A DNA stretch of 64,000 bases from Sphingobium sp. EM0848 (GCF_013375555.1 NZ_JABXWB010000001.1:2995501-3059500); one strand, 5' to 3'; counted from the stretch's first letter, positions 41,845 to 52,444 are shown. Notes: generated by a model not told the origin, from the sequence alone. Made by a program: numbers and translations.

Positions 41845-41882
41845 CGTCTCGCGCCGCAAAGGCGCACCCAATCGGCCCCGCT

Positions 41883-43142
41883 CTATCCGAGCGCGGCTTG
41901 CTTCTCCGCGGCGAGGCGGTCCAGCTCCGCCCGGCTCTTCTTCTCCGACGCGGATTTCAGCTGCCCGCAGGCCGCCATGATGTCCCGCCCGCGCGGCGTG
42001 CGCACCGGCGCGCTGATCCCGCCCTCGAACACGATGTTGCTGAAAGCGCGAATCCGCTCGGGCGTCGAGCATTCATAATCCGTGCCCGGCCAGGGATTGA
42101 ACGGGATCAGATTGACCTTGGCGGGCAGCTTATAGTGACGCAGCAGCCGCACCAGTTCGCGCGCATCCTCGTCGCTGTCATTCTTGTCCTTGATCATCAC
42201 ATATTCGAAGGTGATCCGCCGCGCATTGTTCGCGCTCGGATAGTCGGCGCAGGCCTGCAACAGCTCTTCAATGCCAAACTTCTTGTTGAGCGGCACCAGT
42301 TCGTCGCGCACATCCTTGGTCACGGCATGGAGCGACACGGCCAGGTTCACGCCGATCTCCTCGCCCGCCCGCGCCATCATCGGCACCACGCCGGAGGTCG
42401 ACAAGGTGATCCGCCGCTTCGACAGGGCAAGGCCATCGCCATCCATCACGACCTTCAGCGCATCGCGCACATGGTCGAAATTATAGAGCGGCTCGCCCAT
42501 GCCCATCATCACGATGTTGGTCAGCATCCGCCCGTCGGTCGTGTACTGCGAGGCATCGTCGGCCTCATCGTCATTGGCCGACGCCATGCTGCCCTTGGGC
42601 CACTCGCCCAGCGCGTCGCGCGCCAGCATGACCTGCCCCACAATCTCGCCCGGCGTCAGATTGCGCACCAGCCGCATTGTGCCGGTGTGACAGAAACGGC
42701 AGTTCAATGTGCAGCCCACCTGGCTCGACACGCACAGCGTCCCCCGGTCCGCGTCGGGGATGAACACCATCTCATAATCCTGCCCGTCGTCCGAGCGCAG
42801 CAGCCATTTGCGGGTGCCGTCGCTCGACACCTGCGCCTCGACCACCTGCGGACGGCCGACGACGAAGCGCTCCGCCATCCAGCCGCGCATGGGCTTGGCG
42901 AGGTCGGTCATCGCGTCGAAATCCGTCTCGCCACGATGATAGAGCCAGTGGAACAGCTGTTTGGAGCGCAGCTTCGCCTGCTTCTGATCGAGGCCTGCTT
43001 CCTCCAGCGCGCCCTTGATCTGCGGGCGCGACAGCCCCATCAGGTCGACGCGCCCATCCTCACGGGGCGTTACCGCACGCGGCACGGGCACAGGGTCGAT
43101 AAGGCCGGGAATCGGCATCAAGGGGTTGGCGGCTGTCTGCAT
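41883..43142 (-). CDS. rlmN: Dual-specificity 23S rRNA/tRNA A2503/A37 methyltransferase RlmN
   Basis: A 419-aa radical-SAM methyltransferase. The cluster motif is [19 protein letters not shown] (CxxxCxxC), preceded by [10 protein letters not shown], and the C-terminal cysteine needed for catalysis is in CGQLKSA. Other signature segments are [13 protein letters not shown] and STSGVVPMM. It methylates C2 of A2503 in 23S rRNA and A37 in some tRNAs. The start [13 protein letters not shown] (43142) or a second ATG 12 bases upstream (43154) are both possible; the frame stays open further upstream but without homology. Confidence 0.94.
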   Translation of the reverse strand: MQTAANPLMPIPGLIDPVPVPRAVTPREDGRVDLMGLSRPQIKGALEEAGLDQKQAKLRSKQLFHWLYHRGETDFDAMTDLAKPMRGWMAERFVVGRPQVVEAQVSSDGTRKWLLRSDDGQDYEMVFIPDADRGTLCVSSQVGCTLNCRFCHTGTMRLVRNLTPGEIVGQVMLARDALGEWPKGSMASANDDEADDASQYTTDGRMLTNIVMMGMGEPLYNFDHVRDALKVVMDGDGLALSKRRITLSTSGVVPMMARAGEEIGVNLAVSLHAVTKDVRDELVPLNKKFGIEELLQACADYPSANNARRITFEYVMIKDKNDSDEDARELVRLLRHYKLPAKVNLIPFNPWPGTDYECSTPERIRAFSNIVFEGGISAPVRTPRGRDIMAACGQLKSASEKKSRAELDRLAAEKQAALG

Positions 43143-43189
43143 GGCCGCGCCCATAGCCGATTTTCGCAGATTTTGAAAGCGGCGCGATT

Positions 43190-43684
43190 CTAACGCAGCC
43201 GCGCGCACCCCAGGGCCGCCGCATCGATCGCCGTCGCCGCCCCGCGCAAGGCATAGGTATCGGCAAAACCCAGCCCGCGTGCATCCCGCGTCTGCACGCT
43301 CATGCTGGTGGCCGATCGCATCGCCGCGATGATCGCCGCATCGGCCCGCGCATCGGGCGCCCAGGCATCGACCTGTCCCGCCACCAGCGTAAAGCGCCGG
43401 TCGCCCACGTTCAGGATCACCGCCGCATCTTCGGCCCGCATCCGGCTCAGGCGGAAATGCACCTGTCCGCGCACCTGTTGCCGTGGCCAGCTTCCGACCG
43501 CCGCAAAGCCCTGCGACTTCGCCGCGACCGGCATGGCGATGGCGTAACAGCGCGGGCCACCGGACTGGGACACGGCCGGATCGCGAAACGCGCCCCAGGC
43601 CTCGAACACGCCCAGCGAGTCCCGCGCCTGTGCGGTCGCACCGAACATCAGCAGGGGAAGGGCGAGGGACCACAAGCGTTTCAC
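43190..43684 (-). CDS. Secreted IalB-like protein
   Basis: A 164-aa exported protein: signal peptide [18 protein letters not shown] and a beta-rich mature part with [18 protein letters not shown] and [30 protein letters not shown]. The layout suits the invasion-associated locus B family common in alphaproteobacteria. A GTG at 43684 is taken as start; a longer frame to 43765 has no signal peptide at its beginning. Function unclear. Confidence 0.65.
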   Translation of the reverse strand: MKRLWSLALPLLMFGATAQARDSLGVFEAWGAFRDPAVSQSGGPRCYAIAMPVAAKSQGFAAVGSWPRQQVRGQVHFRLSRMRAEDAAVILNVGDRRFTLVAGQVDAWAPDARADAAIIAAMRSATSMSVQTRDARGLGFADTYALRGAATAIDAAALGCARLR

Positions 43685-43853
43685 ATCCCCGGCAAAGCGC
43701 AAGCCGATCCTTTTTGCAACCCCGAGCGAAACGAAAGGCTCAGCGAATGCTTGCAGGGACCGCAACAGCGGCTATGAAGGACCATCCATCATTGTCGCCC
43801 GGATTCGACCGTCTCCGGGCTTTGCGCAGAAAAGAAACGGACAGAACAGGGAC

Positions 43854-44966
43854 ATGAAGGCCACCATCGAACGCGCAACGCTCCTCAAGAGCCTCAGCCA
43901 CGTCCAGTCGGTGGTTGAGCGGCGCAACACGATTCCGATCCTGTCCAACGTGCTGATCGAAGCATCGGCCGACGGCGCGATCAAGCTGATGGCGACTGAC
44001 CTCGACCTCCAGATCGTCGAAAGCGTTTCAGCGCAGGTCGAACAGCCCGGCGCGACCACCATTTCGGCGCACACCCTGTTCGACATCGCCCGCAAGCTGC
44101 CCGAAGGCAGCCAGGTGTCGCTCCACGCGGCCGAGGGCAAGATGCTGATCCAGGCGGGCCGCGCCCGCTTCAACCTGTCGACCCTGCCGCGCGACGACTT
44201 CCCGGTGATCGCGGAAGGCGATCTGCCGACCAGCTTCGAACTGCCGGCCGAGACGCTGAAGCAGATCATCGACAAGACGCGCTTCGCCATCTCGACCGAA
44301 GAGACGCGCTACTATCTGAACGGCATTTATTTCCACGTCTCGGATGACGGCCAGCCGGTGCTGAAGGCGGCCGCGACCGACGGTCACCGCCTTGCCCGCG
44401 TCACCGTACCGCGTCCCGACGGCGCCGACGGCATGCCGGGCATCATCGTGCCCCGCAAGTGCATCGGCGAACTGCGCAAGCTGCTCGATGAGGTCGAGGG
44501 ATCGGTCCAGATCAGCCTGTCGGCCAGCAAGATCCGCTTTGGCCTCGGCAGCGCGATCCTGACCAGCAAGCTGATCGACGGCACCTTCCCCGATTACAGC
44601 CGCGTCATCCCGACCGCCAACGACAAGCTGCTCAAGATCGATCCGCGCAGCTTCGAGGAAGGCGTGGACCGCGTCGCCACCATTGCGACGGAAAAGACCC
44701 GCGCGGTCAAGATGACGCTGGAGCGGGACAAGATCGTCCTGTCCGTCACCAGCCCGGAAAACGGCACGGCCGCTGAAGAAGTGCCCGGCGCTTTCCAGGG
44801 CGAAGGCTTCGACATCGGCTTCAACGCCCGCTATCTGCTCGACATCCTCAACCAGATCGACAGCGAACTGGTCGAACTGCATCTGGCCGATGCCGCCGCG
44901 CCGACGCTGATCCGCGAAAATGATCGCAGCCCGGCTCTCTATGTTCTGATGCCGATGCGGGTCTAA
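43854..44966 (+). CDS. dnaN: DNA polymerase III subunit beta (sliding clamp)
   Basis: A 370-aa clamp monomer with three repeated subdomains. The N-terminus MKATIERATLLKSLSHVQSVVERRNTIPILSNVLIEA and the end SPALYVLMPMRV are almost invariant in alphaproteobacteria. The central part has RYYLNGIYFH and ATDGHRLA. It forms the ring that tethers DNA polymerase. It is not next to dnaA or recF here; no DnaA-box cluster was noticed. Confidence 0.97.
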   Translation: MKATIERATLLKSLSHVQSVVERRNTIPILSNVLIEASADGAIKLMATDLDLQIVESVSAQVEQPGATTISAHTLFDIARKLPEGSQVSLHAAEGKMLIQAGRARFNLSTLPRDDFPVIAEGDLPTSFELPAETLKQIIDKTRFAISTEETRYYLNGIYFHVSDDGQPVLKAAATDGHRLARVTVPRPDGADGMPGIIVPRKCIGELRKLLDEVEGSVQISLSASKIRFGLGSAILTSKLIDGTFPDYSRVIPTANDKLLKIDPRSFEEGVDRVATIATEKTRAVKMTLERDKIVLSVTSPENGTAAEEVPGAFQGEGFDIGFNARYLLDILNQIDSELVELHLADAAAPTLIRENDRSPALYVLMPMRV

Positions 44967-45040
44967 TCGACGGAGAAAAGGGCTATTCTGTCGCCGGGCA
45001 GGTAAGCTTCTTTCAATAACTCCTCGTTACGCAGGGAGGC

Positions 45041-47650
45041 ATGGCTTCCCTGCGGACCAATCTGGCGGAACTGCACGCGCGGCGGATGGATCTCGTCGTC
45101 GCCCTTGGGCTGACCGAGGGCGGGGCGGAGGTCGATGCCTCCTGGATTTCCGGCACCTTCGTCCACATCGCCCGGCTCTGGCCATTGGTCCTGCTGGGCA
45201 AGCTGTGCATCACCGCGCTGTTGCATGTCCCCTTTTACGAACCGGGCAATATCGGCCATGCCATTGCCCTGTCCGCCATGCTGCTGGTGGATGGCGTCGC
45301 CATCGTCGTGCCGCGCGGCGTCCGCTTCCAACGGCTGCGTCCTCATCACCAGAAATGGCTGATGCTGCCCATGGTGTTGCTGTCGGGCCTGACCTTCAGC
45401 CTGATGCTGGGGCCGTCGCTGATCGCAGGCGCGCTGTCGCGCAACCTCACGGCGGAAATGGCGGTGGCGCTGATGGCGGTGTCGATTTTCGGGGATCGGC
45501 GGCTGCTGGGCGTCAGCTATTTCACCGGCCTGTTGATCGCCACCCTCGCGCACGGGGCGGGTTTTGCCCAGATCGGCCTGTTGATCAGTTGTATCGCGGT
45601 GATGCTGATCGCGGCGCTGCGTCAGGCCAATGCCGACATGAACCGCGCCATCGCCTTCTACCAGCGGGACCTGTGCGCCCAACGATCCGACCGGCTGCTG
45701 CATGAATATGAGCAGTCGGGCCGCGGCTGGTTCTGGGAAACCGATCGCCATGGCTGCATCGCCTATATTTCAGACACGCTGGCGCGCACGCTGGACCTCA
45801 GCAATGACGCGTTGATCGGCCGCCCGATCACGGAAATCATCCGCCCCGGAGACCGGCAGGACGGCGATGGCGAGCGCACTCTGGGTTTCCACCTGTCCGC
45901 CCGCACCGGCTTTGCCGAAATTCCGATCCGCGCCGCCATGGCAAAGGACGAACGCTGGTGGTCGATTTCCGGCCAGCCGGTGTTCAACGAATATGGTCAG
46001 TTCCACGGCTTCCGGGGCAGCGGCACGGACCTTACCGAAATGCGCCGCAGTCAGGCCGAGGTGCATCGCCTGGCCCAATATGATTCGCTGACCGGCCTTG
46101 CCAACCGGATGCAGATGATGCGCTCGCTGGAGCAGGCGGTGGCCGGCAGGAACGGCCAGCCCCGCGAGTGCACGCTGATGATGCTGGATCTCGACCGCTT
46201 CAAGACGGTCAACGATACTCTCGGTCATCCGGCGGGCGACGCGTTGTTGCGTCAGGTCAGCCAGCGCATCCAGCGCGTCGTCGGCGACAAGGGGCTGGTC
46301 GGGCGGCAGGGCGGCGATGAGTTCAAGATTCTGTTGCCGGGCCGCCCCGACAAGATTCAGCTCGATCATCTTGCCCGTGCGATCATCACCGACGTGTCGC
46401 AACCCTATGCGATCGAGAACACCGCCGTCGTGATCGGCGTATCGATCGGCATTTCCTTCTGCCCGCAGGATGGCGTGACCGCCGATGCGCTGATCCGCAA
46501 TGCCGACCTCGCCCTCTATGCGGCGAAGGGCGGCGGACGCGGCGTTTACCGCTTCTACTCGCCCGAAATGCACGCCGATGCCGAAGACCGCCGGCAGTTG
46601 GAGGAAGATCTGCGCCGCGCCCTGGCGGACGATGGGCTGCACCTCGTCTATCAGCCGGTGGTGTCGTCCAAGACCGAACGGATCACCGGCTATGAAGCGC
46701 TGCTGCGCTGGCAGCATCCGGTGCGGGGCGCGATTTCGCCCGCGCTGTTCGTGCCGATTGCGGAGGAAAGCGGTCTCATCGGGCCGATCGGCGACTGGGT
46801 GTTGCGCACCGCCTGCCGCGATGCCGCGCAATGGGATGAGGGGGTGCGTGTCGCCGTCAACGTCTCGCCGATCCAGTTCGCCAATCACGGCTTGCCTTCC
46901 ATCGTCATGAACGCGCTCGCGGCGTCGCAACTGGCGCCGGAACGGCTGGAGCTGGAAATCACCGAAAGCGTGTTCCTGAGCGACGGTGACGGTACGGAAT
47001 CGATGTTCGCCCGGTTGAAGGGCCTGGGCGTACGTCTGGCGCTCGACGATTTCGGCACCGGCTATTCCTCGCTCGGCTATCTGAAGACAGCGCCCTTCGA
47101 CAAGATCAAAATCGATCAGAGCTTCGTGCGCGGCGCCGCGATCCGGGGGAGCCGGAACAGCGCGATCATCAAGGCGATCGTCAGCCTGGCCGAAGCGCTG
47201 GGCATGGACACGACGGCGGAAGGGGCGGAAACCCAGGACGAACTCGACCTGATCCGCCAATTGGGATGCAGTCACATCCAGGGCTATGTTTATGGCCGCC
47301 CTTTGTCGGCGCAGGACGCGCTGGTCCAGCAGAACCGGCATGGCGGCCACGTCACTCCGCAGGGCTTCCAGTCGAGCCGGCCGGAACGCAAGACGATGCT
47401 GCGCACCGTGGCCGTGCATCATGAAGGCTATGTCTATACCGGGCGTATCCGCAATATCTCCGCCACCGGGGCGCTGCTCGAAGGGCTTTGGAACGTTCCC
47501 GAAGGCACACTGTTCGCGATTGACTTCAGCGAAGGCCAGACCGTCAACGCCGTTGCGCGCTGGTCGAAGGAAGACCGCATGGGCGTGGAGTTCGTCCAGT
47601 CGATCGACCTCGCCCAGTTAGGTCCCGCGCCGCGAGCGCTGGCGTCCTGA
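45041..47650 (+). CDS. Membrane GGDEF-EAL protein with PAS and PilZ domains
   Basis: An 869-aa cyclic-di-GMP enzyme: about six membrane helices (residues 45-200), a PAS domain (about 225-345, GRGWFWETDRHGCIAYISDTLARTL), GGDEF (about 350-510, with intact GRQGGDEF and RFKTVNDTLGHPAGD), EAL (about 520-770, YEALLRWQHP, ALDDFGTGYSSLGYL, and DTTAEGAET) and a C-terminal PilZ-like part (about 785-860, NISATGALLEGL). All GGDEF and EAL core residues appear intact, so both synthesis and breakdown are possible. A PilZ sensor at the end suggests product control. Start codon at 45041 follows GGGAGGC. Confidence 0.92.
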   Translation: MASLRTNLAELHARRMDLVVALGLTEGGAEVDASWISGTFVHIARLWPLVLLGKLCITALLHVPFYEPGNIGHAIALSAMLLVDGVAIVVPRGVRFQRLRPHHQKWLMLPMVLLSGLTFSLMLGPSLIAGALSRNLTAEMAVALMAVSIFGDRRLLGVSYFTGLLIATLAHGAGFAQIGLLISCIAVMLIAALRQANADMNRAIAFYQRDLCAQRSDRLLHEYEQSGRGWFWETDRHGCIAYISDTLARTLDLSNDALIGRPITEIIRPGDRQDGDGERTLGFHLSARTGFAEIPIRAAMAKDERWWSISGQPVFNEYGQFHGFRGSGTDLTEMRRSQAEVHRLAQYDSLTGLANRMQMMRSLEQAVAGRNGQPRECTLMMLDLDRFKTVNDTLGHPAGDALLRQVSQRIQRVVGDKGLVGRQGGDEFKILLPGRPDKIQLDHLARAIITDVSQPYAIENTAVVIGVSIGISFCPQDGVTADALIRNADLALYAAKGGGRGVYRFYSPEMHADAEDRRQLEEDLRRALADDGLHLVYQPVVSSKTERITGYEALLRWQHPVRGAISPALFVPIAEESGLIGPIGDWVLRTACRDAAQWDEGVRVAVNVSPIQFANHGLPSIVMNALAASQLAPERLELEITESVFLSDGDGTESMFARLKGLGVRLALDDFGTGYSSLGYLKTAPFDKIKIDQSFVRGAAIRGSRNSAIIKAIVSLAEALGMDTTAEGAETQDELDLIRQLGCSHIQGYVYGRPLSAQDALVQQNRHGGHVTPQGFQSSRPERKTMLRTVAVHHEGYVYTGRIRNISATGALLEGLWNVPEGTLFAIDFSEGQTVNAVARWSKEDRMGVEFVQSIDLAQLGPAPRALAS

Positions 47651-47685
47651 TCCCGATCGGGCGGCGTCCGCCAGTGTCATGGACT

Positions 47686-47705
47686 CCCTTTCCGTCAGGA
47701 AAGGG
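47686..47705. terminator. Hairpin between convergent genes
   Basis: CCCTTTCC (47686-47693) pairs with GGAAAGGG (47698-47705) across a 4-base loop between the GGDEF-EAL and chemoreceptor genes. No U tract. Confidence 0.45.
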
Positions 47706-47720
47706 GAAGGGCGGCCCGTC

Positions 47721-49124
47721 TCAACCCTGGTCCTGATAGGCCATCTGCAAAATGCCCCAATGCCGCCCCCGTACATGGATGGAGGCGATCACCTGCTTGA
47801 GCAGGACGACATCCCCCTCTGCGGTCAGGCGGCGATAGGCCTTGAGGCAGAAGGGCTGGGTGATCTTGCACTGTTCGCGCGTGTCGGGGAAATCGAAGAT
47901 CACGCCCTGACGCGAATATTCCATGTTCCAGTTATCGTTGCCGGGCTGCTGGGCCAGTGAGCGTTCCGGCATGGCGACCGCGCCGAAGCTGTTACGGTCG
48001 GTGAAGGTCATGCCGAACAGCCCCTTGAACCGCCGTGCCTCTTCCTGCTGCACCCGCGCGGCGGGGATCAGCACAGGCTGGGCCGGGTGGCTGTACTGCG
48101 CCGGACGGGTGCCGGGAATGGGCGCATAAAATTCGCTGAACAGTTCGGCTTCGGTCAGGCGGCCATCGGCCAGCGCGCGTTCCAGTTCCTCGCTGACGGC
48201 CCGTGCCGCATCCAGGCAGAAGTCGATATAGGGCGAATCGGGAATGGCGACGCCGCTTTCCGCCACCAGTTGCAGCAGTTGGTTGGTATCGTCGCTGGCC
48301 GTGGTGATCCGTCCGGACAGCCGGTGCAATCCGCCCGCATTGTCGGTTGAGGTATTGGCCAGCGCCTCCAGGCCGATCCGGATTTCGCCCGCCGATCCGA
48401 CCATGGAGGCAATGCGCTGCGCCACCGTATCGCTGTTGCTGGACAGATCCTCCATCAGGCTGCCCAGCCGCTCGACCAGCAACTCGATATTCTTGGTGTC
48501 GGACAGCGCCATGCGCGCGGTTTCGGCGCCATGGGTGATGCCCTCCAGCATCTTGCCTGCCTCGCCGGTCAGCGCACCGATCGACTGGTCGATGGTCTGC
48601 GTAGCCGCCGCCGTTTCCTGCGCCAGCTTCTTGACCTCCGCCGCGACCACCGCAAAGCCGCGCCCGGCATCGCCAGCCCGTGCCGCCTCGATGGTGGCGT
48701 TCAGCGCCAGCAAATTGGTCTGGCTGGCAATGCCGCTGATCACGCTGGTCACGTGGGCGACGGTCTTGAGTGCCTGACGAAAGCCGTCGAGCTGCTCATG
48801 GATGCTGCCCACCCGCTCGATCAGATCGACGAAATTGGCGTTGGCGTCCGAAAGCTGCCGTCCGGAATCATGGATGATGCCGCGCGCGGCGACTGCCTTC
48901 TCCCGCGCATCCTGCCCGGCCAGCGAGACGCTTTCGCCGTCCCGCGACAATTGTGCCGCCGCGCCGCTGATCGCGTCGATCGTGCTGGCCTGATGGGTGA
49001 CGCGATCAGCCAGTTCGCTGATGTCCGCCTGCAGGTCGAGCGTGCGGATGCCGAGGTCGCCGGACAGCCTGGCCACCTTCATCACCGCTTGTTCGACGTT
49101 CCGGGTTCTTGCCTGATTTACCAC
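47721..49124 (-). CDS. Soluble methyl-accepting chemotaxis-type protein
   Basis: A 467-aa receptor without membrane helices. Residues 30-290 are the coiled-coil signalling domain; its tip is [45 protein letters not shown]-terminal 130-residue part ([38 protein letters not shown]) looks like a small sensor domain with cysteines. No other chemotaxis gene is nearby. GTG start at 49124; an ATG at 49082 is an alternative. Confidence 0.9.
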   Translation of the reverse strand: MVNQARTRNVEQAVMKVARLSGDLGIRTLDLQADISELADRVTHQASTIDAISGAAAQLSRDGESVSLAGQDAREKAVAARGIIHDSGRQLSDANANFVDLIERVGSIHEQLDGFRQALKTVAHVTSVISGIASQTNLLALNATIEAARAGDAGRGFAVVAAEVKKLAQETAAATQTIDQSIGALTGEAGKMLEGITHGAETARMALSDTKNIELLVERLGSLMEDLSSNSDTVAQRIASMVGSAGEIRIGLEALANTSTDNAGGLHRLSGRITTASDDTNQLLQLVAESGVAIPDSPYIDFCLDAARAVSEELERALADGRLTEAELFSEFYAPIPGTRPAQYSHPAQPVLIPAARVQQEEARRFKGLFGMTFTDRNSFGAVAMPERSLAQQPGNDNWNMEYSRQGVIFDFPDTREQCKITQPFCLKAYRRLTAEGDVVLLKQVIASIHVRGRHWGILQMAYQDQG

Positions 49125-49178
49125 GGGAAATCGGCTATCGGACGTTGGTAAAATATCCGTTAGCGATGCGCTGGGGCG

Positions 49179-50093
49179 TTAAAATGCTCCCATCAAGGCC
49201 AGCACGACCCCGCTTGCCACCAGCATCAGCCCCATGACCTCGCTACGCGCCATCCGCTCGCCCAGATAGAAATGGCCGAAGCCCAGCGTGAAGGCGACCT
49301 CGATCTGCCCGACGATCCGCACCAGCGCGACCGGTGCGGTGGCAAAGCCGGTGAACCAGCAGGCCGACCCCAGAGAGGAAAGCAGCCCGACCTGCCCCGA
49401 CACGCGCCAACTGCGAAAGACCTTCCTCATCTGCTCCGGTTCGCGCAGCAGCAGGAAGCCGCCCTGCATCGCGGTCTGCAACGCCACCGTCACCACCAGC
49501 ACGATCAGCGCCGCCAGGATCGGATCATTCCCGCCCACCTCTTGCGTCGCCCGCCGCACGCCGATGGCGGTCAACGCGAAGAAAAAGCCCGAGGCGATGC
49601 CGCACAGCGCCGCCGGCTGACCCAGCGCGCGCAGGAAATCCACCGGCCCCATCCGTTTGCCCCCGGTCGACAGCAGCATGACGCCCATCACCCCGCAACC
49701 GATCCCCGCCCAGGCAAGCGGATGCAACCGCTCCCCCATCAGCAGGAAGGAGAGGACCGCGCCCTGCACCGCCTCCGTCTTGGAATAGGCGGTGCCGACC
49801 ACGAAATTGCGATGGGTAAAGGCCATGATCAGCAAATTGGTCGCAATGATCTGCGCCAGCCCTCCACCCAGGCAAAAGAGCAGGAACAGCGGATCGGGGG
49901 AGGGCAGGGGGCCGGCAAAGAGCGCCCGATACCCGCCCAGCAGCAACAGGGTGAAGGGCAGCCCGTAAAGATAGCGCACCAGCCCCGCCGCGTTGACGGA
50001 CAGATCCCTGCTTACCCGCCGCTGCACGGCGGTCCGCCAGGCCTGCGTCGCCCCCGCCAGCAAGGTCGCGGGCAACCAGATCGGAAAGCTCAT
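49179..50093 (-). CDS. DMT-superfamily (EamA-like) transporter
   Basis: A 304-aa protein with ten hydrophobic segments and two EamA repeats. GIGCGVMGVMLLSTGG ends the first repeat and MARSEVMGLMLVASGVVLALM the second. ASAYSKTEA-like VVGTAYSKTEAVQGAVLSFLLMGERL is typical. Substrate unknown. Confidence 0.88.
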   Translation of the reverse strand: MSFPIWLPATLLAGATQAWRTAVQRRVSRDLSVNAAGLVRYLYGLPFTLLLLGGYRALFAGPLPSPDPLFLLFCLGGGLAQIIATNLLIMAFTHRNFVVGTAYSKTEAVQGAVLSFLLMGERLHPLAWAGIGCGVMGVMLLSTGGKRMGPVDFLRALGQPAALCGIASGFFFALTAIGVRRATQEVGGNDPILAALIVLVVTVALQTAMQGGFLLLREPEQMRKVFRSWRVSGQVGLLSSLGSACWFTGFATAPVALVRIVGQIEVAFTLGFGHFYLGERMARSEVMGLMLVASGVVLALMGAF

Positions 50094-50123
50094 CGTGAAT
50101 CACCAATGACTTATGGGCCAAAG

Positions 50124-50155
50124 AAAAACGCGCCGCTCGAAGACCGGGCGGCGCG
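50124..50155 (-). terminator. Rho-independent terminator of the fumarase gene
   Basis: Read on the minus strand, CGCGCCGC (from 50155) pairs with GCGGCGCG (to 50129) and is followed by T5. Confidence 0.75.
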
Positions 50156-50183
50156 TCCTTGTCCGTGGGAAGGAAAGAGACGC

Positions 50184-51704
50184 TTACGCGCCTTCGAGCA
50201 GATGCTCCTTCCTGATCTTTTCCTGCCACACCAGCGGGGCGAGGCGGTGGACATTCTGGCCTTCGCTGTCGACCGCGACGGTCACGGGCATGTCCTGCAC
50301 CGTGAACTCGTAGATCGCTTCCATGCCCAGATCCTCGAAGCCGACGACCTTGGCTTCCTTGATCGCGCGGGCCACCAGATAGGCCGCGCCGCCGACCGCC
50401 ATCAGATAGGCGCTCTTATGCTTGGCGATCGAGTCCGTCGCTGCCGGTCCGCGCTCGGCCTTGCCGACGCAGGCGGCGAGACCCTGTTCCAGCATCATGT
50501 CCATGAACTTGTCCATGCGCGTGGCGGTCGTCGGGCCAGCCGGGCCGACCACTTCGTCGCGCACCGGATCGACCGGGCCGACATAATAGATGACGCGGCC
50601 CTTGAAATCGACCGGCAGCTCCTCGCCGCGCGCCAGCATGTCCTGAATCCGCTTGTGCGCCGCGTCGCGTCCGGTCAGCATCTTGCCGTTCAGCAGCAGG
50701 CGGTCGCCATGCTTCCAGCTCTGCACGACTTCCGGCGTCAGATTGTCGAGGTCGACGTGGATCGCTTCCTTGCTGGGCTTCCAGTCGACCTGCGGCCATT
50801 CGGAAATCTTCGGCGCTTCCAGATAGGCCGGGCCCGAACCGTCCAGCGTGAAATGCGCATGACGGGTCGCCGCGCAGTTCGGGATCATCGCCACCGGCTT
50901 GCCCGCCGCATGGCAGGGATAGTCGTAGATCTTGACGTCGAGGATGGTGGACAGACCGCCCAGACCCTGCGCGCCAATGCCCAGCGCATTGACCTTGTCG
51001 AAAATCTCGATGCGCAGCTTCTCGATATCGTTTTGCGGTCCGCGCGCCTTCAGTTCACCCATGTCGATGGGCTCCATCAGCGATTCCTTGGCCAGCGCCA
51101 CGGCCTTTTCCGCCGTGCCCCCGATGCCGATGCCCAGCATGCCGGGCGGGCACCAGCCCGCGCCCATTTGCGGGATCATCTCCAGCACCCAGTCGACGAT
51201 GGAGTCGCTGGGGTTCATCATCTTGAACTTGGTCTTGTTTTCCGAGCCGCCACCCTTGGCCGCGACATCGACGGTCACCTTGTTGCCCGGCACCATCTCG
51301 ACATTCAGCACGCAGGGCGTGTTGTCCTTGGTGTTCTGGCGCGAAAAGGCCGGATCGCGCAGGATCGAGGCGCGCAGGCGGTTTTCGGGGTTGAGATAGG
51401 CCTTGCGCACGCCCTCATCGACGACGTCCTGCATGGAGCGGCTATTGTCGTCCAGGCGGCAGTCCATGCCCCATTTGATGAAGACGTTGACGATGCCGGT
51501 GTCCTGACAGATTGGCCGATGGCCCTCGGCACACATGCGGCTGTTGGTCAGGATCTGGGCAATGGCGTCCTTGGCCGCCGGATTGGCTTCGGCGTCATAG
51601 GCTTTGCCCAGCGCGCGGATATAATCCATCGGATGATAATAGCTGATGAACTGGAGCGCGTCGGCGACGCTCTCGATCAGATCGGCGGTCTTGATGACGG
51701 TCAT
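50184..51704 (-). CDS. fumA: Fumarate hydratase, class I
   Basis: A 506-aa iron-sulfur fumarase that interconverts fumarate and malate in the TCA cycle. Cluster-binding cysteines are expected in CQDTGIVNVF, in PNCAATRHAHFTLDG and in the GWCPPGMLGIGIGGTAEKAVALAKESL region. The C-terminal beta domain shows RDAAHKRIQDMLARGEELP and YYVGPVDPVRDEVVGPAGPTTATRMDKF. Length is typical (about 500). The gene stands alone with its own terminator. Confidence 0.95.
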   Translation of the reverse strand: MTVIKTADLIESVADALQFISYYHPMDYIRALGKAYDAEANPAAKDAIAQILTNSRMCAEGHRPICQDTGIVNVFIKWGMDCRLDDNSRSMQDVVDEGVRKAYLNPENRLRASILRDPAFSRQNTKDNTPCVLNVEMVPGNKVTVDVAAKGGGSENKTKFKMMNPSDSIVDWVLEMIPQMGAGWCPPGMLGIGIGGTAEKAVALAKESLMEPIDMGELKARGPQNDIEKLRIEIFDKVNALGIGAQGLGGLSTILDVKIYDYPCHAAGKPVAMIPNCAATRHAHFTLDGSGPAYLEAPKISEWPQVDWKPSKEAIHVDLDNLTPEVVQSWKHGDRLLLNGKMLTGRDAAHKRIQDMLARGEELPVDFKGRVIYYVGPVDPVRDEVVGPAGPTTATRMDKFMDMMLEQGLAACVGKAERGPAATDSIAKHKSAYLMAVGGAAYLVARAIKEAKVVGFEDLGMEAIYEFTVQDMPVTVAVDSEGQNVHRLAPLVWQEKIRKEHLLEGA

Positions 51705-51796
51705 CTACCCAAAGTCCCTATATTGCGGCCCGCCCCGCACGGCGGGTCCATGCAGGGGCGGCTATAGGCCTTTGGTCGTATGAGTCCAGATGGCGT

Positions 51797-52444
51797 TCAT
51801 CCCCCGGCATAGGGGAAAAGGTGCCACCACGGCTCCTTCTCGCGCAGCACCCGCGCGAAGCTTTCCCGCGCCTCCAGCCGGTCGAGATAGGCCGCCAGCA
51901 CCGGAAAGCTCGCCCGCATCGGCTCCGCCTTGTCGGCGTAGAACAGGGCGGGCGCCGCCGCGCAATCGGCGAGCGACAGGCTGTCCCCCGCGGCCCAGGT
52001 CCGACCGGCCAGCCTTTCCTCCAGCATCGCATAGCTTTTGCGCAGCATCGCCCGCGCCTGCTCGACATCATAGGGATCGCGCGGCACGCCCTCGGGCCGG
52101 ATGCGGTCGGCCACCATCGCCTGCAGCGGTGTCATCACATAATTGTCGAACAGCCGGTCCATCAGCCGTACCTCCAGCGCCGCCTCGCCATCCTCGGGGA
52201 TCGGTCGGAACGGGCCGGGATAATGCTGTCCCAGATATTCGACGATGATGCTGGTTTCCGCGACGGTGCAGCCTCGCGCCTCGTCGCGCAGCACCGGGAA
52301 CTTGCTGATCGGCCAGAGCTTCAGCCACTCCTCCGCGACCGCCGGGTCCTCCAGCATCCGGGGCTCGAACGCCGTCCCGTTTTCATAGAGCGCGATCAAC
52401 ACCTTCCAGCAATAGGAGGAGAGGGGGTGATAGTAGAGAATCAT
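51797..52444 (-). CDS. Glutathione S-transferase family protein
   Basis: A 215-aa GST: thioredoxin-fold domain (residues 1-78, LYYHPLSSYCWKVLIALYENG, SKFPVLRD, VAETSIIVEYL) and an alpha-helical domain (RTWAAGDSLSLADCAAAPALFYAD, the conserved N-capping box). Start ATG 52444 is chosen because upstream frame has no homology. Substrate unknown; it is not obviously LinD/PcpC-like. Confidence 0.9.
   Translation of the reverse strand: MILYYHPLSSYCWKVLIALYENGTAFEPRMLEDPAVAEEWLKLWPISKFPVLRDEARGCTVAETSIIVEYLGQHYPGPFRPIPEDGEAALEVRLMDRLFDNYVMTPLQAMVADRIRPEGVPRDPYDVEQARAMLRKSYAMLEERLAGRTWAAGDSLSLADCAAAPALFYADKAEPMRASFPVLAAYLDRLEARESFARVLREKEPWWHLFPYAGG

Noticed and set aside
43143..43673. Upstream extension of the rlmN frame by about 170 codons
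   Set aside because: The extension is frame-open only because of GC content and overlaps the coding sequence of the secreted IalB-like gene; RlmN homology starts at 43142-43154.
43700..45000. Replication origin near dnaN
   Set aside because: No dnaA gene and no cluster of DnaA boxes was seen; recF is 12 kb away.
49272..51767. An 831-codon open frame opposite the DMT transporter and fumarase genes
   Set aside because: Its composition (runs of Arg, His, Gln, Asp) is that of an antisense shadow of GC-rich genes, and both opposite genes have clear families.
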